Assembly: GCA_947588325.1 (NCBI GenBank)
Contig: CANPYH010000021.1
Location: 1 to 15,423 of the forward strand
Direction of reading: 5' to 3'
Length of the DNA stretch: 15,423 nt
Source: an uncultured Clostridia bacterium
GTDB lineage: Bacteria; Bacillota; Clostridia; Christensenellales; Pumilibacteraceae
A model generated the notes under the pieces. That model worked only from the letters and a program-made list of their open reading frames with translations, was not told where the DNA came from and did no database searches. A program made the translations under genes and the position numbers. Shown piece by piece: positions 8,008 to 14,095 of this stretch. Within the stretch, counting starts at the first letter, position 1, and each line of letters opens with the position of its first letter.

Positions 8008-9699
8008 CTTGACCTCAATCGGAGCGTCATCGACAACGAAGTTACTCAGCCACAGCTGACCCTTATATCCGCTTTGCTGCGTCATCTGTACGCGCATCGA
8101 GCAAAGTCCGTCTCTCGGGTGAGCGGTGAATGTCAGAGACACTTCCTGCCAATCCTGACCGAGCATTGCCTCGGGCGTCGTCAGTATGTTCACGTTCGCG
8201 ATAATATCGAGCATGGTGGGAACTTCGCCGCCGTCCGTCTGATGCGTGTAGTTGGGGTTAGCGAAGATATTGGTAAGCGCGCCGTTATACGTTTCGGAGC
8301 CTTGAGCGTAGAACTTCATCTGATATCTCTTCCCTTCCTCGAGATCGGGGATGGGGAGAATGAAACCCGACTCAACTCCGACGGCAAGCGCCTTGTTGGT
8401 GTTGATAAGTATGGAGCGTCCACCCTTCGCATACTCGACCTGATCATCGATGGAAACTATGCCCTGTCCGAATGTGAGAGGACCCGGAGTCCATACGGCG
8501 CCTTCGCTTATGCTGTAAGGCAGTGCAAGCGCTTTTTCGGGAATTTCGTCAAGCACGGGAGTGGTGTTGACGGGCTTGGTCGGCTCGCCGAGAGGAGGCA
8601 GACCTTCCTGCACGCGAAGGTAGTCGGTTATAGCGACCTTGAAGTCGGCGAGGTACAGAGTACCCGCAAAGCCTTCGGTTCCTACGTCGAATGCAATTCT
8701 GAACGCGCAACGCTCTTCATACTGAAGGCTGGGATTAGCGACAAAGGTTACTTTGACTTCCTTCCAACCCTGTCCCGCAAGCTCTTCAGCCGAGTATTTT
8801 GCTTCGTAGTTGATCGATTCCATAGAAGTGCCGGGGCCGTAGTTGTCGTTATCCAACATCTTGTTAAGGGTGCCCGTGAAGTCCTCGCTTGCATATGCCC
8901 AGAAAGTAAGCGTGTAACTTGCTCTGTGTATGAGGTTATCCATACCGAGGTGGATTATATACGCTCCGCCTGGGTTATCGGGTGTGCACTTCGAGCTGTT
9001 GTTAAAGTCTATCTTGATGGAATTGCCGTCGGAGTGCTTCTGCTCGTCGGAAATGGTGATTACACGCGGCTCTTCGGCAGGGCCCTTTTCCAGACCGTAG
9101 CTCCACCAGGAGAAGTACGCGGGATTGACCCAAGGTCCGCCTACATAGGTAATGGCGTCTGCGGGATAGGAGACTTCGCCGATAAATACCTGATGTCCGT
9201 CGCCTTCCGCGTCGCAATATCCGTCGTAGTTGTCGTCTTTATGCCCGACTGGATCGAGCGTTTCGGTGTACGAGTCGCCGCATACCGAGCAGCTGATTGT
9301 GCGTGTTCCCGGGGTAAAGCAACCGGGCTGTACGGTTACATTCGACTGATCGTACACGTGTTCGGTCTTGGCTATGGGCTCGGTAATCGAGTTGCCGCAT
9401 ACCGAGCAGGTATAGGTCATCGTTCCCATGTGGTCGCAAGAGGGATCTTCGGTTATCGTTCCCTGCTTGGGCATGTCATGCCCGAGCGCGGGGATTCCCT
9501 CCGTCTTGGTCTTTCCGCAGAGTGAACAGGTATAATCGACGCTGCCGTTTTCCGTACAGGTCGCGGCTTTCTCCGTACCTTTCACCCAATCATGCTCGCA
9601 TTCCTTTGGCGGTTCGCCGCATGCCGTGGTAAAAATCATCAGGACGCAAACGGCGAAAACAAGCGCGAGACTTATGAATTTTCTCAATACCTTTTTCAT
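6874..9699 (-). CDS. Multimodular carbohydrate-binding lipoprotein
   Basis: 941 residues. The start is fixed by GGAGG 7 bases upstream. The signal peptide ends in TTAC (Cys27), an imperfect but common clostridial lipobox. Residues ~33-150 hold three short Cys-rich repeats of the type H-W-x(n)-C-T-x(n)-YTCSLCG, with CxxC pairs at 58/61, 98/101 and 137/140. Such repeats are frequent in Firmicutes surface proteins and may bind a metal. Then come four beta-sandwich modules of ~165-190 residues (~170-360, ~385-560, ~565-750, ~755-941), each ending like LWLSNFVV. They resemble CBM4/9-type carbohydrate-binding modules, with conserved Trp and Tyr residues. No catalytic domain is seen. The role is probably glycan capture on the cell surface for the co-transcribed GH3 enzyme. 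The last two modules are recent copies of each other. The CBM family is inferred from motif shape, not from a search. Confidence 0.85.
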   Translation of the reverse strand: MKKVLRKFISLALVFAVCVLMIFTTACGEPPKECEHDWVKGTEKAATCTENGSVDYTCSLCGKTKTEGIPALGHDMPKQGTITEDPSCDHMGTMTYTCSVCGNSITEPIAKTEHVYDQSNVTVQPGCFTPGTRTISCSVCGDSYTETLDPVGHKDDNYDGYCDAEGDGHQVFIGEVSYPADAITYVGGPWVNPAYFSWWSYGLEKGPAEEPRVITISDEQKHSDGNSIKIDFNNSSKCTPDNPGGAYIIHLGMDNLIHRASYTLTFWAYASEDFTGTLNKMLDNDNYGPGTSMESINYEAKYSAEELAGQGWKEVKVTFVANPSLQYEERCAFRIAFDVGTEGFAGTLYLADFKVAITDYLRVQEGLPPLGEPTKPVNTTPVLDEIPEKALALPYSISEGAVWTPGPLTFGQGIVSIDDQVEYAKGGRSILINTNKALAVGVESGFILPIPDLEEGKRYQMKFYAQGSETYNGALTNIFANPNYTHQTDGGEVPTMLDIIANVNILTTPEAMLGQDWQEVSLTFTAHPRDGLCSMRVQMTQQSGYKGQLWLSNFVVDDAPIEVKDTPEVSEPVIQEVPQNAITLPDTFEASAPWLAGPGYFGDAVVTVDKEVEYAKGGKSIKCDFNKTAGSEVAFYIAMSDLVDEQKYTLTFYAQGSTNFDGALNNILANANYSHQTDHGEVPTMLELTFENKDKVTTPAALKDQGWVEVKVNFTAHPKDNMCSLRFQFTNNSGWVGSMWLSNFVVDKAKEEVKDTPEVTQPVVDAIPEHAITLPDTFDYVGPWTSGPGYFGDAVVTVDKEVEYAKGGKSLKCDFGKASTSEVAFFIAIPDLVDEQKYILTFYAQGSTNFDGALSNILANPNYSHPIDGGGEEPTMLELSFENSDKVVTAGALKGQGWTEIKVHFKAHPKDGKCSLRFQFTNNSGWVGSMWLSNFVVEQDA

Positions 9700-9717
9700 T
9701 TCAATTCCTCCTTATCC

Positions 9718-11013
9718 TCAATTCACCCACGTCAATATGGCGTCGGTCTCGAATTCGATGTAATCGACGTACATGTCGTTACTGAACGCTTCCGCCGTCT
9801 CGTGTCCGTCGGGCGTGAAGTGCATGTCGAATACGTTATCCCCTGCTTTCAACTCGATGTCGCAAATGTTGAAGCGCGTCCACTGCGTCCACATATAAGG
9901 CTCTCCCGCGGGAAGAGACAGATCGACATCGTTCTCGGGAACAACGACAGTGCCGTTTATAGTGAGGCGATAGCACTTGTTGAAGTTGTGAGTGCTACGC
10001 GCGCCGCAGCAATAAATGAAGTGCGCCGTTGTGTCCTTGCTCGAATGAATGTTAAACGTCATCGAGCAATTGCCCGCGCCGCCGTTGGGATAGAAGCCCG
10101 TAACGAACGCGCCGCCGCCCGTGGGAACGCCGTTAGCGCCCGTCGCGCCGCTGCCCGTCGAAAGACCTCCCGAAAGCACGGACTGTTCAGCCTCGAAGCG
10201 ATAGAACTTGTTATTCGCGTAGATAGTGTACTCCTTGCCCGCATTCGTCCAATCGCCGTTCGTGTCCATGCTCTCGACATAGCCCGAGAGGCGGGTTACG
10301 TCCTTACCTATACATACCGCGGGAACGTTGGAGAGCAAGCCGCCGCATCCGTACGGTCCGACAAGTTCTGCCGCTATTGCGTTGCTGTCCACATACACAT
10401 AAGCGAAGTTATTACCCGCGAACGCTTCCTCCCCAATAGATACGGTCAGAGGTCCGATCGTTATCGAGGACAGCATGGAGCAGGCGGAAAATGCACCGTA
10501 CGGGATCTCCGTACCCATAAATTCCACCTGTCTGAGAGATAACGGAATGTAGTATGTATCGTTATCCGCTTCGGACTCGCCGAACTTCTGCACGATCTCC
10601 GCCGCGCCGACGTAATCGGACTGTCCGAATATATAGCCGAACAAACTCTTTTCCGCCGCCGCATTCGCCTTCTGACCCGTGAACGGGATAGAGAGCGATT
10701 GCAGCGCTCTGCATCCGCGCAGTGCGTTCTTGCCGATACTCTTTACGCTTGTCGGAATAACGGCCTTCGTGGCACTGACGCAGTTTTCAAAAGCACCCTC
10801 TGCAATCGATACGACATTCTCGCCCTTATACGTCTCGGGAACGACAAGTTCCGTCGCCCCCTTGTCCGTAACTCCCGTTACTTCATATCCGCCCTCTTCC
10901 AAAAGTGCGTATGTGAATAATTCGGGATTCGCAGGTTCGCCGCAAGCCACAAAAAACGGAAGGGCCGCAACAGCGATCAGTAAGGATGCAATTATACATT
11001 TCAATACCTTCAT
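9718..11013 (-). CDS. LRR (BspA-type) and carbohydrate-binding lipoprotein
   Basis: 431 residues. Two in-frame ATGs lie 6 bases apart (11019 and 11013). GGAG is only 3 bases from the first but 9 from the second, so 11013 is chosen. The signal peptide ends FFVAC (Cys24), a probable lipoprotein. Residues ~60-230 carry BspA-type leucine-rich repeats (LRR_5: 'VVSIAEGAFENC', 'VKSIGKNALRGC', 'VSIGEEAFAG'). Residues ~270-425 begin YRFEAEQ and end DMYVDYIEFE, the pattern of CBM6/CBM35-like beta-sandwich modules. It is the first gene of the operon; its stop is 18 bases before the start of the next lipoprotein gene, and that gap holds the latter's ribosome binding site. Likely a surface protein for adhesion or glycan recognition. 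The CBM call is from terminal motifs only. Confidence 0.86.
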   Translation of the reverse strand: MKVLKCIIASLLIAVAALPFFVACGEPANPELFTYALLEEGGYEVTGVTDKGATELVVPETYKGENVVSIAEGAFENCVSATKAVIPTSVKSIGKNALRGCRALQSLSIPFTGQKANAAAEKSLFGYIFGQSDYVGAAEIVQKFGESEADNDTYYIPLSLRQVEFMGTEIPYGAFSACSMLSSITIGPLTVSIGEEAFAGNNFAYVYVDSNAIAAELVGPYGCGGLLSNVPAVCIGKDVTRLSGYVESMDTNGDWTNAGKEYTIYANNKFYRFEAEQSVLSGGLSTGSGATGANGVPTGGGAFVTGFYPNGGAGNCSMTFNIHSSKDTTAHFIYCCGARSTHNFNKCYRLTINGTVVVPENDVDLSLPAGEPYMWTQWTRFNICDIELKAGDNVFDMHFTPDGHETAEAFSNDMYVDYIEFETDAILTWVN

Positions 11014-11041
11014 AAACATCTTCTCCTTTCTTTGTATTAAG

Positions 11042-11067
11042 AAAAACCCAGCGACGTTTTCCTCGCT
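11042..11067 (-). other. Weak leader hairpin of the lipoprotein operon
   Basis: In the transcript, AGCGA and TCGCT (plus-strand 11063-11067 and 11050-11054) can form a 5-bp stem followed by GGGTTTTTC. It begins near the expected transcription start. It could be a mild attenuator or a 5'-end stabilising hairpin. The stem is short, so this is tentative. Confidence 0.35.
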
Positions 11068-11070
11068 TTG

Positions 11071-11099
11071 ATGATAAAATAAAAAGAAAACGCAGTCAA
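11071..11099 (-). promoter_or_regulatory. Sigma-A promoter of the lipoprotein/GH3 operon
   Basis: On the minus strand the -35 TTGACT (11099-11094) and -10 TATCAT (11076-11071) are 17 bp apart. The start would be near 11064, giving a leader of about 50 bases before the ATG at 11013. The -35 box lies inside the 3' arm and loop edge of the upstream gene pair's terminator hairpin. Confidence 0.8.
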
Positions 11100-11131
11100 T
11101 AGGGCTTTCGTATTCGTGCCCGACGACTGCG
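11077..11131 (-). terminator. Terminator of the kinase/regulator operon
   Basis: Read on the minus strand, CGCAGTC (11131-11125) pairs with GACTGCG (11097-11091), with an inner GGGC/GCCC pair. The stem is followed by a T-rich run TTTTCTTTTTATTT. It lies 80 bases after the kinase stop codon and overlaps the next operon's promoter. Confidence 0.75.
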
Positions 11132-11164
11132 CAATCGTGTAAAAATTCGCCTGTTTTTCGGTAA

Positions 11165-11226
11165 AATTTATGGAAAATTTATCTTTAATTTATGAAAAAT
11201 TTATATCGATTTTATGCCGAATTATG
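11165..11226. repeat. AATTTAT array with exact 11-bp period
   Basis: Exact AATTTAT heptamers start at 11165, 11176, 11187 and 11198, each 11 bp apart. Degenerate copies continue in register at 11209 (ATTTTAT) and 11220 (AATTATG). On the minus strand each reads ATAAATT. The array lies between the kinase stop and the operon promoter, about 65 bp upstream of the -35 box. Repeats at about one helical turn place every copy on one DNA face. The array could be a regulator-binding array or intrinsically curved DNA. Confidence 0.75.
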
Positions 11227-12642
11227 CTTGTTTTTCCCTTTATTATGCTTGATTTTTCCTTTCGACGGCAAAATCTCCTCCTGTTCGGACGGCTTGTGAG
11301 CGCTTGGAATGGGCAGGAGAATACAGAGACTGAACACTCCGTCCTTTGCGGAGAATCCCACTTCCCCGCCGTATTTCTCCACAATCAGGTTTATACTCTT
11401 AAGCCCGAAGCCGTGAAGAAGCCGATTGGATTTAGTCGTTGCGGGAAGCCCGTTGACTATGCGCATTTCTCCCGAATAGGTGTTGTTTATGTTAAGCGTG
11501 ACAAAACCGTTGCGCTCGTACAGCACCAGCCCGATGACGCGCTTGTCCTTCTCTTCTATCTTCATGACCGCCTCTATGGCGTTATCGAGAGCGTTGCCGA
11601 ACAGCGCGTACAGGTCGGAGTCCTTGACAAAGGAGATCTTTTCCCCGTCGGCTACACAGCTCATAGTCACGCCGTTGGCGACGCAGCGCAGGCTCTTCTC
11701 GGTCAGTATTATATCGAGAACCTCGTTGCCCGTCTTGACCATGGCGTCGTATATATTAACCGACTTCTCGATCTCCTCCACGACGTCCTGCGGGAGTTGC
11801 TTGTTTTCGCCTATATTGCGGATGAGGTGTTTCATGTCGTGGCACTTCTGGTTAATCAGGTCGATATTCTCCTTGGACACGGCATACTCGTCCGCTTTCA
11901 TCTGCGCAAGCATTTTTGCGGTGACAAGCTCGTCCTCCAACCGTCGTTGCAGGACCAGCCCGAACTGCACCATAAGCAGAAGTATGCAGCATAGGCAGTT
12001 ATAGAAGTAGATCATGAGGCTGACGGTCAGCGAGTCTTTGGCGGCGGATATGTCGCTATATACAAAGAAGGCGTTGAGGAAAATATCCACAAACAGACCG
12101 ACGGCGACTATGAACAGTATCTTTACGTTCTTTATTCTGAGACTGCCCTCGTCGCGTATCTGTACGCCGAAGGCGAAGTATGCCATGCAAGCGACTACAT
12201 AACAGCACAGGAGATAAATCGCGCCGTAAAAACTGTTCCACAGCCATTGCATGCCGTCGAACTCCATAAGCTCGGAGCTGTATGTACCGAGAAGGGGGCT
12301 GGCGCTGTTGGTCGTGATGGTGAGTACGAGGTTGGCAAATTCGTATGCGAGGTGCTGTACGGTGTACGCCGCGATACCGCAGAATATGAGGTTTTTCCAG
12401 GTCTCGTTATAACACAGCTTGGATAGCGCGACTATTATTACGAAGAGGGTGATAAAGACGGCGGAGGTGATCCAGGCGTTGGGCGGCGTGCCGAACAGCA
12501 TTGCGACGCCGACTGAGGCGGTTACACAGCCGAGCATACGCAGCCAAAACAGACGTCGTTTGCTCAGGTGGCAGGCGAAGATGAATTGAGAGCCCCATAT
12601 TTCGAGGACGAACAATATTCTGTTGAATATTATGTTGATCAT
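11212..12642 (-). CDS. Membrane sensor histidine kinase, GHKL/AgrC type
   Basis: 476 residues. The N-terminal ~230 residues hold about six hydrophobic membrane segments with no obvious extracellular domain. A short linker helix (~232-262) follows, then the H-box QKCHDMKHL with His268 and a GHKL ATPase domain with N-box FGNALDNAIEA (Asn350, Asn354) and G-box GFGLKS (411-416). This is the layout of AgrC-like kinases that sense peptides or small ligands within the membrane and phosphorylate LytTR regulators. The start codon overlaps the regulator's stop (ATGA), so translation is probably coupled. No good ribosome binding site is seen. The tail ends in two copies of a basic 7-residue unit (KGKIKHN, KGKNKHN). 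The signal it senses cannot be told. Confidence 0.92.
   Translation of the reverse strand: MINIIFNRILFVLEIWGSQFIFACHLSKRRLFWLRMLGCVTASVGVAMLFGTPPNAWITSAVFITLFVIIVALSKLCYNETWKNLIFCGIAAYTVQHLAYEFANLVLTITTNSASPLLGTYSSELMEFDGMQWLWNSFYGAIYLLCCYVVACMAYFAFGVQIRDEGSLRIKNVKILFIVAVGLFVDIFLNAFFVYSDISAAKDSLTVSLMIYFYNCLCCILLLMVQFGLVLQRRLEDELVTAKMLAQMKADEYAVSKENIDLINQKCHDMKHLIRNIGENKQLPQDVVEEIEKSVNIYDAMVKTGNEVLDIILTEKSLRCVANGVTMSCVADGEKISFVKDSDLYALFGNALDNAIEAVMKIEEKDKRVIGLVLYERNGFVTLNINNTYSGEMRIVNGLPATTKSNRLLHGFGLKSINLIVEKYGGEVGFSAKDGVFSLCILLPIPSAHKPSEQEEILPSKGKIKHNKGKNKHNSA
11221..11262 (-). repeat. 21-bp tandem repeat encoding the kinase tail
   Basis: Two 21-bp units (11221-11241 and 11242-11262) match at 19 of 21 positions. 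In frame they encode the heptapeptides KGKIKHN and KGKNKHN at the extreme C-terminus of the kinase, beyond the folded ATPase domain. Confidence 0.85.
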
Positions 12643-13373
12643 TCCGTGAAAGTATCTCCGGAAAGATAGAAGTTCATCTTTTGCAAGAATTCTTTGCGCT
12701 TTAAGTGGGATATTTGCAGCCGTGTACCGCTCACTATAACGTCGTTCTGATCCAGCCCTTCCACATAGCGGAAGTTAACGAGATAACATCGGTTGCAAAG
12801 CGCGAAGGAATAACCTTTAAGTTGCTCGCTTAACTGCTTCATGCTGCCGAGGGACATAAAGTCGCCTTTGAGAGTGTGATAGCACAGCGTATGGTTCATT
12901 ATCTCCACATAGGTGATCGAGGATACGGGTATATACTCCTCCCCACCCCACTTAAGCATAATCTTAATGGTCTTGTCGCGGCGGGAACTCATGCGCACCA
13001 TAGCCCTGCCCAACTTCAACGAGAAGTTGTAATAAGTCACGGGCTTAACTATGAAGTCGAGCGCGTCCACGGAATACCCTTCGACGGCGTATTGAGCAAG
13101 GTTGGTGACGAAAATAACGATTACGTTCTTGTCGCGCTTGCGTAGCCGCTTGACAATTTCCATGCCGTTTACACTGCCGAGGTCGATATCCATAAAAATC
13201 ATATCGGCGGACAGGTCGTAGTCGCTGAGGAACCGCTTTCCGTCGCTGAACGTTGTCACGGTAAAACGCAAGTTGTGTTCTTCGCCGAATCTCTTGATAT
13301 AGCCACGCAATGTCTTTTCGGCACTCGGGTCGTCTTCTACAATTACGATTTTTAATAAATTCTCTATAGCCAT
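12639..13373 (-). CDS. LytTR-family response regulator
   Basis: 244 residues. The receiver domain is ~7-120: acidic pocket E13/D14/D15, phospho-acceptor D62 in FMDIDLG, T90 and K110 (FIVKPV), all in place. The LytTR DNA-binding domain is ~140-240, with the typical pattern of an IxYVE strand and a late SLGSMKQLSEQL helix. Proteins of this family activate transcription from short direct repeats upstream of promoters. The ATG at 13373 is chosen because it begins the receiver fold; its only ribosome binding site is the end of a G11 run, 7 bases upstream. It forms an operon with the kinase by a 4-base overlap. The lipoprotein/GH3 operon directly downstream, in the same direction, is the nearest candidate target; this is inferred from position. 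Confidence 0.94.
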   Translation of the reverse strand: MAIENLLKIVIVEDDPSAEKTLRGYIKRFGEEHNLRFTVTTFSDGKRFLSDYDLSADMIFMDIDLGSVNGMEIVKRLRKRDKNVIVIFVTNLAQYAVEGYSVDALDFIVKPVTYYNFSLKLGRAMVRMSSRRDKTIKIMLKWGGEEYIPVSSITYVEIMNHTLCYHTLKGDFMSLGSMKQLSEQLKGYSFALCNRCYLVNFRYVEGLDQNDVIVSGTRLQISHLKRKEFLQKMNFYLSGDTFTE

Positions 13374-13380
13374 ACATCTA

Positions 13381-13391
13381 CCCCCCCCCCC
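13381..13391 (-). repeat. G11 homopolymer acting as the regulator's Shine-Dalgarno
   Basis: Eleven C on the plus strand give G11 in the mRNA leader. Its 3' end is 7 bases from the ATG at 13373, and no other purine-rich SD is present. G runs of this length are prone to slippage, so copy number could alter SD spacing or leader structure. Confidence 0.8.
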
Positions 13392-13432
13392 ATCACGATT
13401 CGGAAAACCAACAGTAGACTTCCGTACGAATA

Positions 13433-13461
13433 ATTATAACTTATTTTTGCCACAAAGTAAA
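13433..13461 (-). promoter_or_regulatory. Sigma-A promoter of the regulator/kinase operon
   Basis: On the minus strand the -35 TTTACT (13461-13456) and consensus -10 TATAAT (13438-13433) are spaced 17 bp. The start would be near 13426, giving a leader of about 50 bases that contains the G11 run. Confidence 0.82.
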
Positions 13462-13613
13462 TATTATTTCGTAAACGTATTGCAATGTTTCGTCACTGAA
13501 ATTAAAAAACGCGAATAATTACCTATGTAAATTTCGCAAAACACAAAAGTTATTCATCTAAATCGGGAAAAATAAGTCAAGATAAATTATATTGCTTTTC
13601 GTGTTTTTGGCAA

Positions 13614-13657
13614 GACAATCCCCTCAGGCGCAACTTGTTGCGCCTGAGGGGATTGTC
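13614..13657. repeat. Perfect 21-bp inverted repeat
   Basis: Bases 13614-13634 are the exact reverse complement of 13637-13657, with only TT between. The arms start GACAATCCCC and contain CAGGCGCAAC. No T run follows on either strand and no gene ends here, so it is not a usual terminator. It may be a palindromic intergenic (REP- or MITE-like) repeat or a cruciform protein-binding site. Confidence 0.85.
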
Positions 13658-13683
13658 AATGTTAGCTATCCGAGAAGTAATTA

Positions 13684-13712
13684 TTGATTATCGAGCATTG
13701 TTATATTAAAAT
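13684..13712 (+). promoter_or_regulatory. Possible rightward promoter into the structured element
   Basis: TTGATT (13684-13689) and TAAAAT (13707-13712) are spaced 17 bp. It would drive transcription through the element at 13771-14055 towards the hairpin at 14056-14095. In AT-rich DNA such matches arise by chance. Confidence 0.3.
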
Positions 13713-13770
13713 AAAACCTATAACGACGAACCAACCCGTGCGCGACAAAGAGCCGTCCAAAAAAATAAGG

Positions 13771-14055
13771 ATGGGTGCGGTTGACAGGAACGCGTATTTG
13801 CATTCGCAAATACGCCGACTTCGCGATTACAAATCGCTCGTCCGCTCGCTAAAAACAGTCCACAGGACTGTTTTATTAGTGAGCGGCGGAGAGGTGCGGT
13901 CAGACGGGCGAGAGAGGACTTTATGCGAAGGAGTTTACTAAATGGTAAATGACTGAGCAATAATGTTCTCGGTTCGTCCCGTATCACCGTGCCTCTCCGC
14001 CGCGAACAAAGCGAGTGCCTTCGCAAAGGGTTCGATTCCTGTCAACCCGCACCAT
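13771..14055. repeat. Structured 285-bp element with tRNA 3'-end terminal inverted repeats
   Basis: The outer 20 bases (13771-13790 and 14036-14055) are inverted copies of each other apart from two single-base shifts. Both match the T-arm/acceptor/CCA end of the neighbouring tRNA-Leu. Inside are: a 10-bp perfect hairpin (13792-13801/13806-13815), a 6-bp hairpin (13823-13828/13832-13837), a hairpin with AAAACAGTCC/GGACTGTTTT (13852-13861/13865-13874) extended by CCGCTCGCTAA/TTAGTGAGCGG, and an 18-base stem matching at 16 positions (13883-13900/13986-14003). No protein gene is credible. It is best called a palindromic mobile-type repeat (MITE-like) or a structured RNA locus; the class is not recognised with certainty. 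Confidence 0.7.
14029..14054 (+). pseudogene. Inverted fragment of a tRNA-Leu 3' end
   Basis: GGTTCGATTCCTGTCAAC followed by CCGCACCA copies the T-arm, acceptor strand and CCA of the tRNA-Leu at 14095-14177, but on the opposite strand and with one extra C. No matching 5' half (D-arm, anticodon arm) precedes it, so it is a fragment, not a working tRNA. Confidence 0.75.
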
Positions 14056-14095
14056 AGACGAAGAAGCAGGCACCGAGGTGTCTGCTTCTTCGTCT
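14056..14095 (-). terminator. 18-bp hairpin after tRNA-Leu, possible terminator
   Basis: Arms 14056-14073 and 14078-14095 pair over 18 bp (one G-T) around the loop CGAG. It immediately follows the tRNA 3' end. No T run follows, so intrinsic termination is uncertain. With the flanking tRNA-end copies it forms a palindrome of roughly 95 bp. Confidence 0.5.

Larger units (their letters stand above)
13462..13770. other. AT-rich intergenic stretch
   Basis: No convincing gene. It holds A/T-rich DNA upstream of the regulator promoter, the 21-bp palindrome at 13614-13657, and a possible rightward promoter at 13684-13712. A second, weaker leftward -35 (TTGACT, plus-strand 13575-13580) has no good -10. 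The open frame at 13684-13941 runs into the palindromic element and has no ribosome binding site. Confidence 0.6.

Noticed and set aside
7390..9525. 711-codon open frame on the plus strand
   Set aside because: It is wholly antisense to the repetitive carbohydrate-binding lipoprotein; its internal repeats mirror those of the real gene.
11165..11226. Plasmid-type origin iterons
   Set aside because: There is no replication initiator gene, and the array lies between two chromosomal-type operons. A regulatory or curved-DNA role fits better.
13375..13377. Alternative ATG for the response regulator
   Set aside because: It is in another frame and would give a different, unrecognisable protein; the ATG at 13371-13373 leads into a clean receiver domain.
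13684..13941. 85-codon plus-strand frame in the intergenic region
   Set aside because: It runs through the structured element, is rich in Arg from palindromic arms, and lacks a ribosome binding site.
13614..14055. CRISPR array
   Set aside because: The repeats are inverted and nested, not regularly spaced direct repeats with unique spacers, and no cas genes are present.
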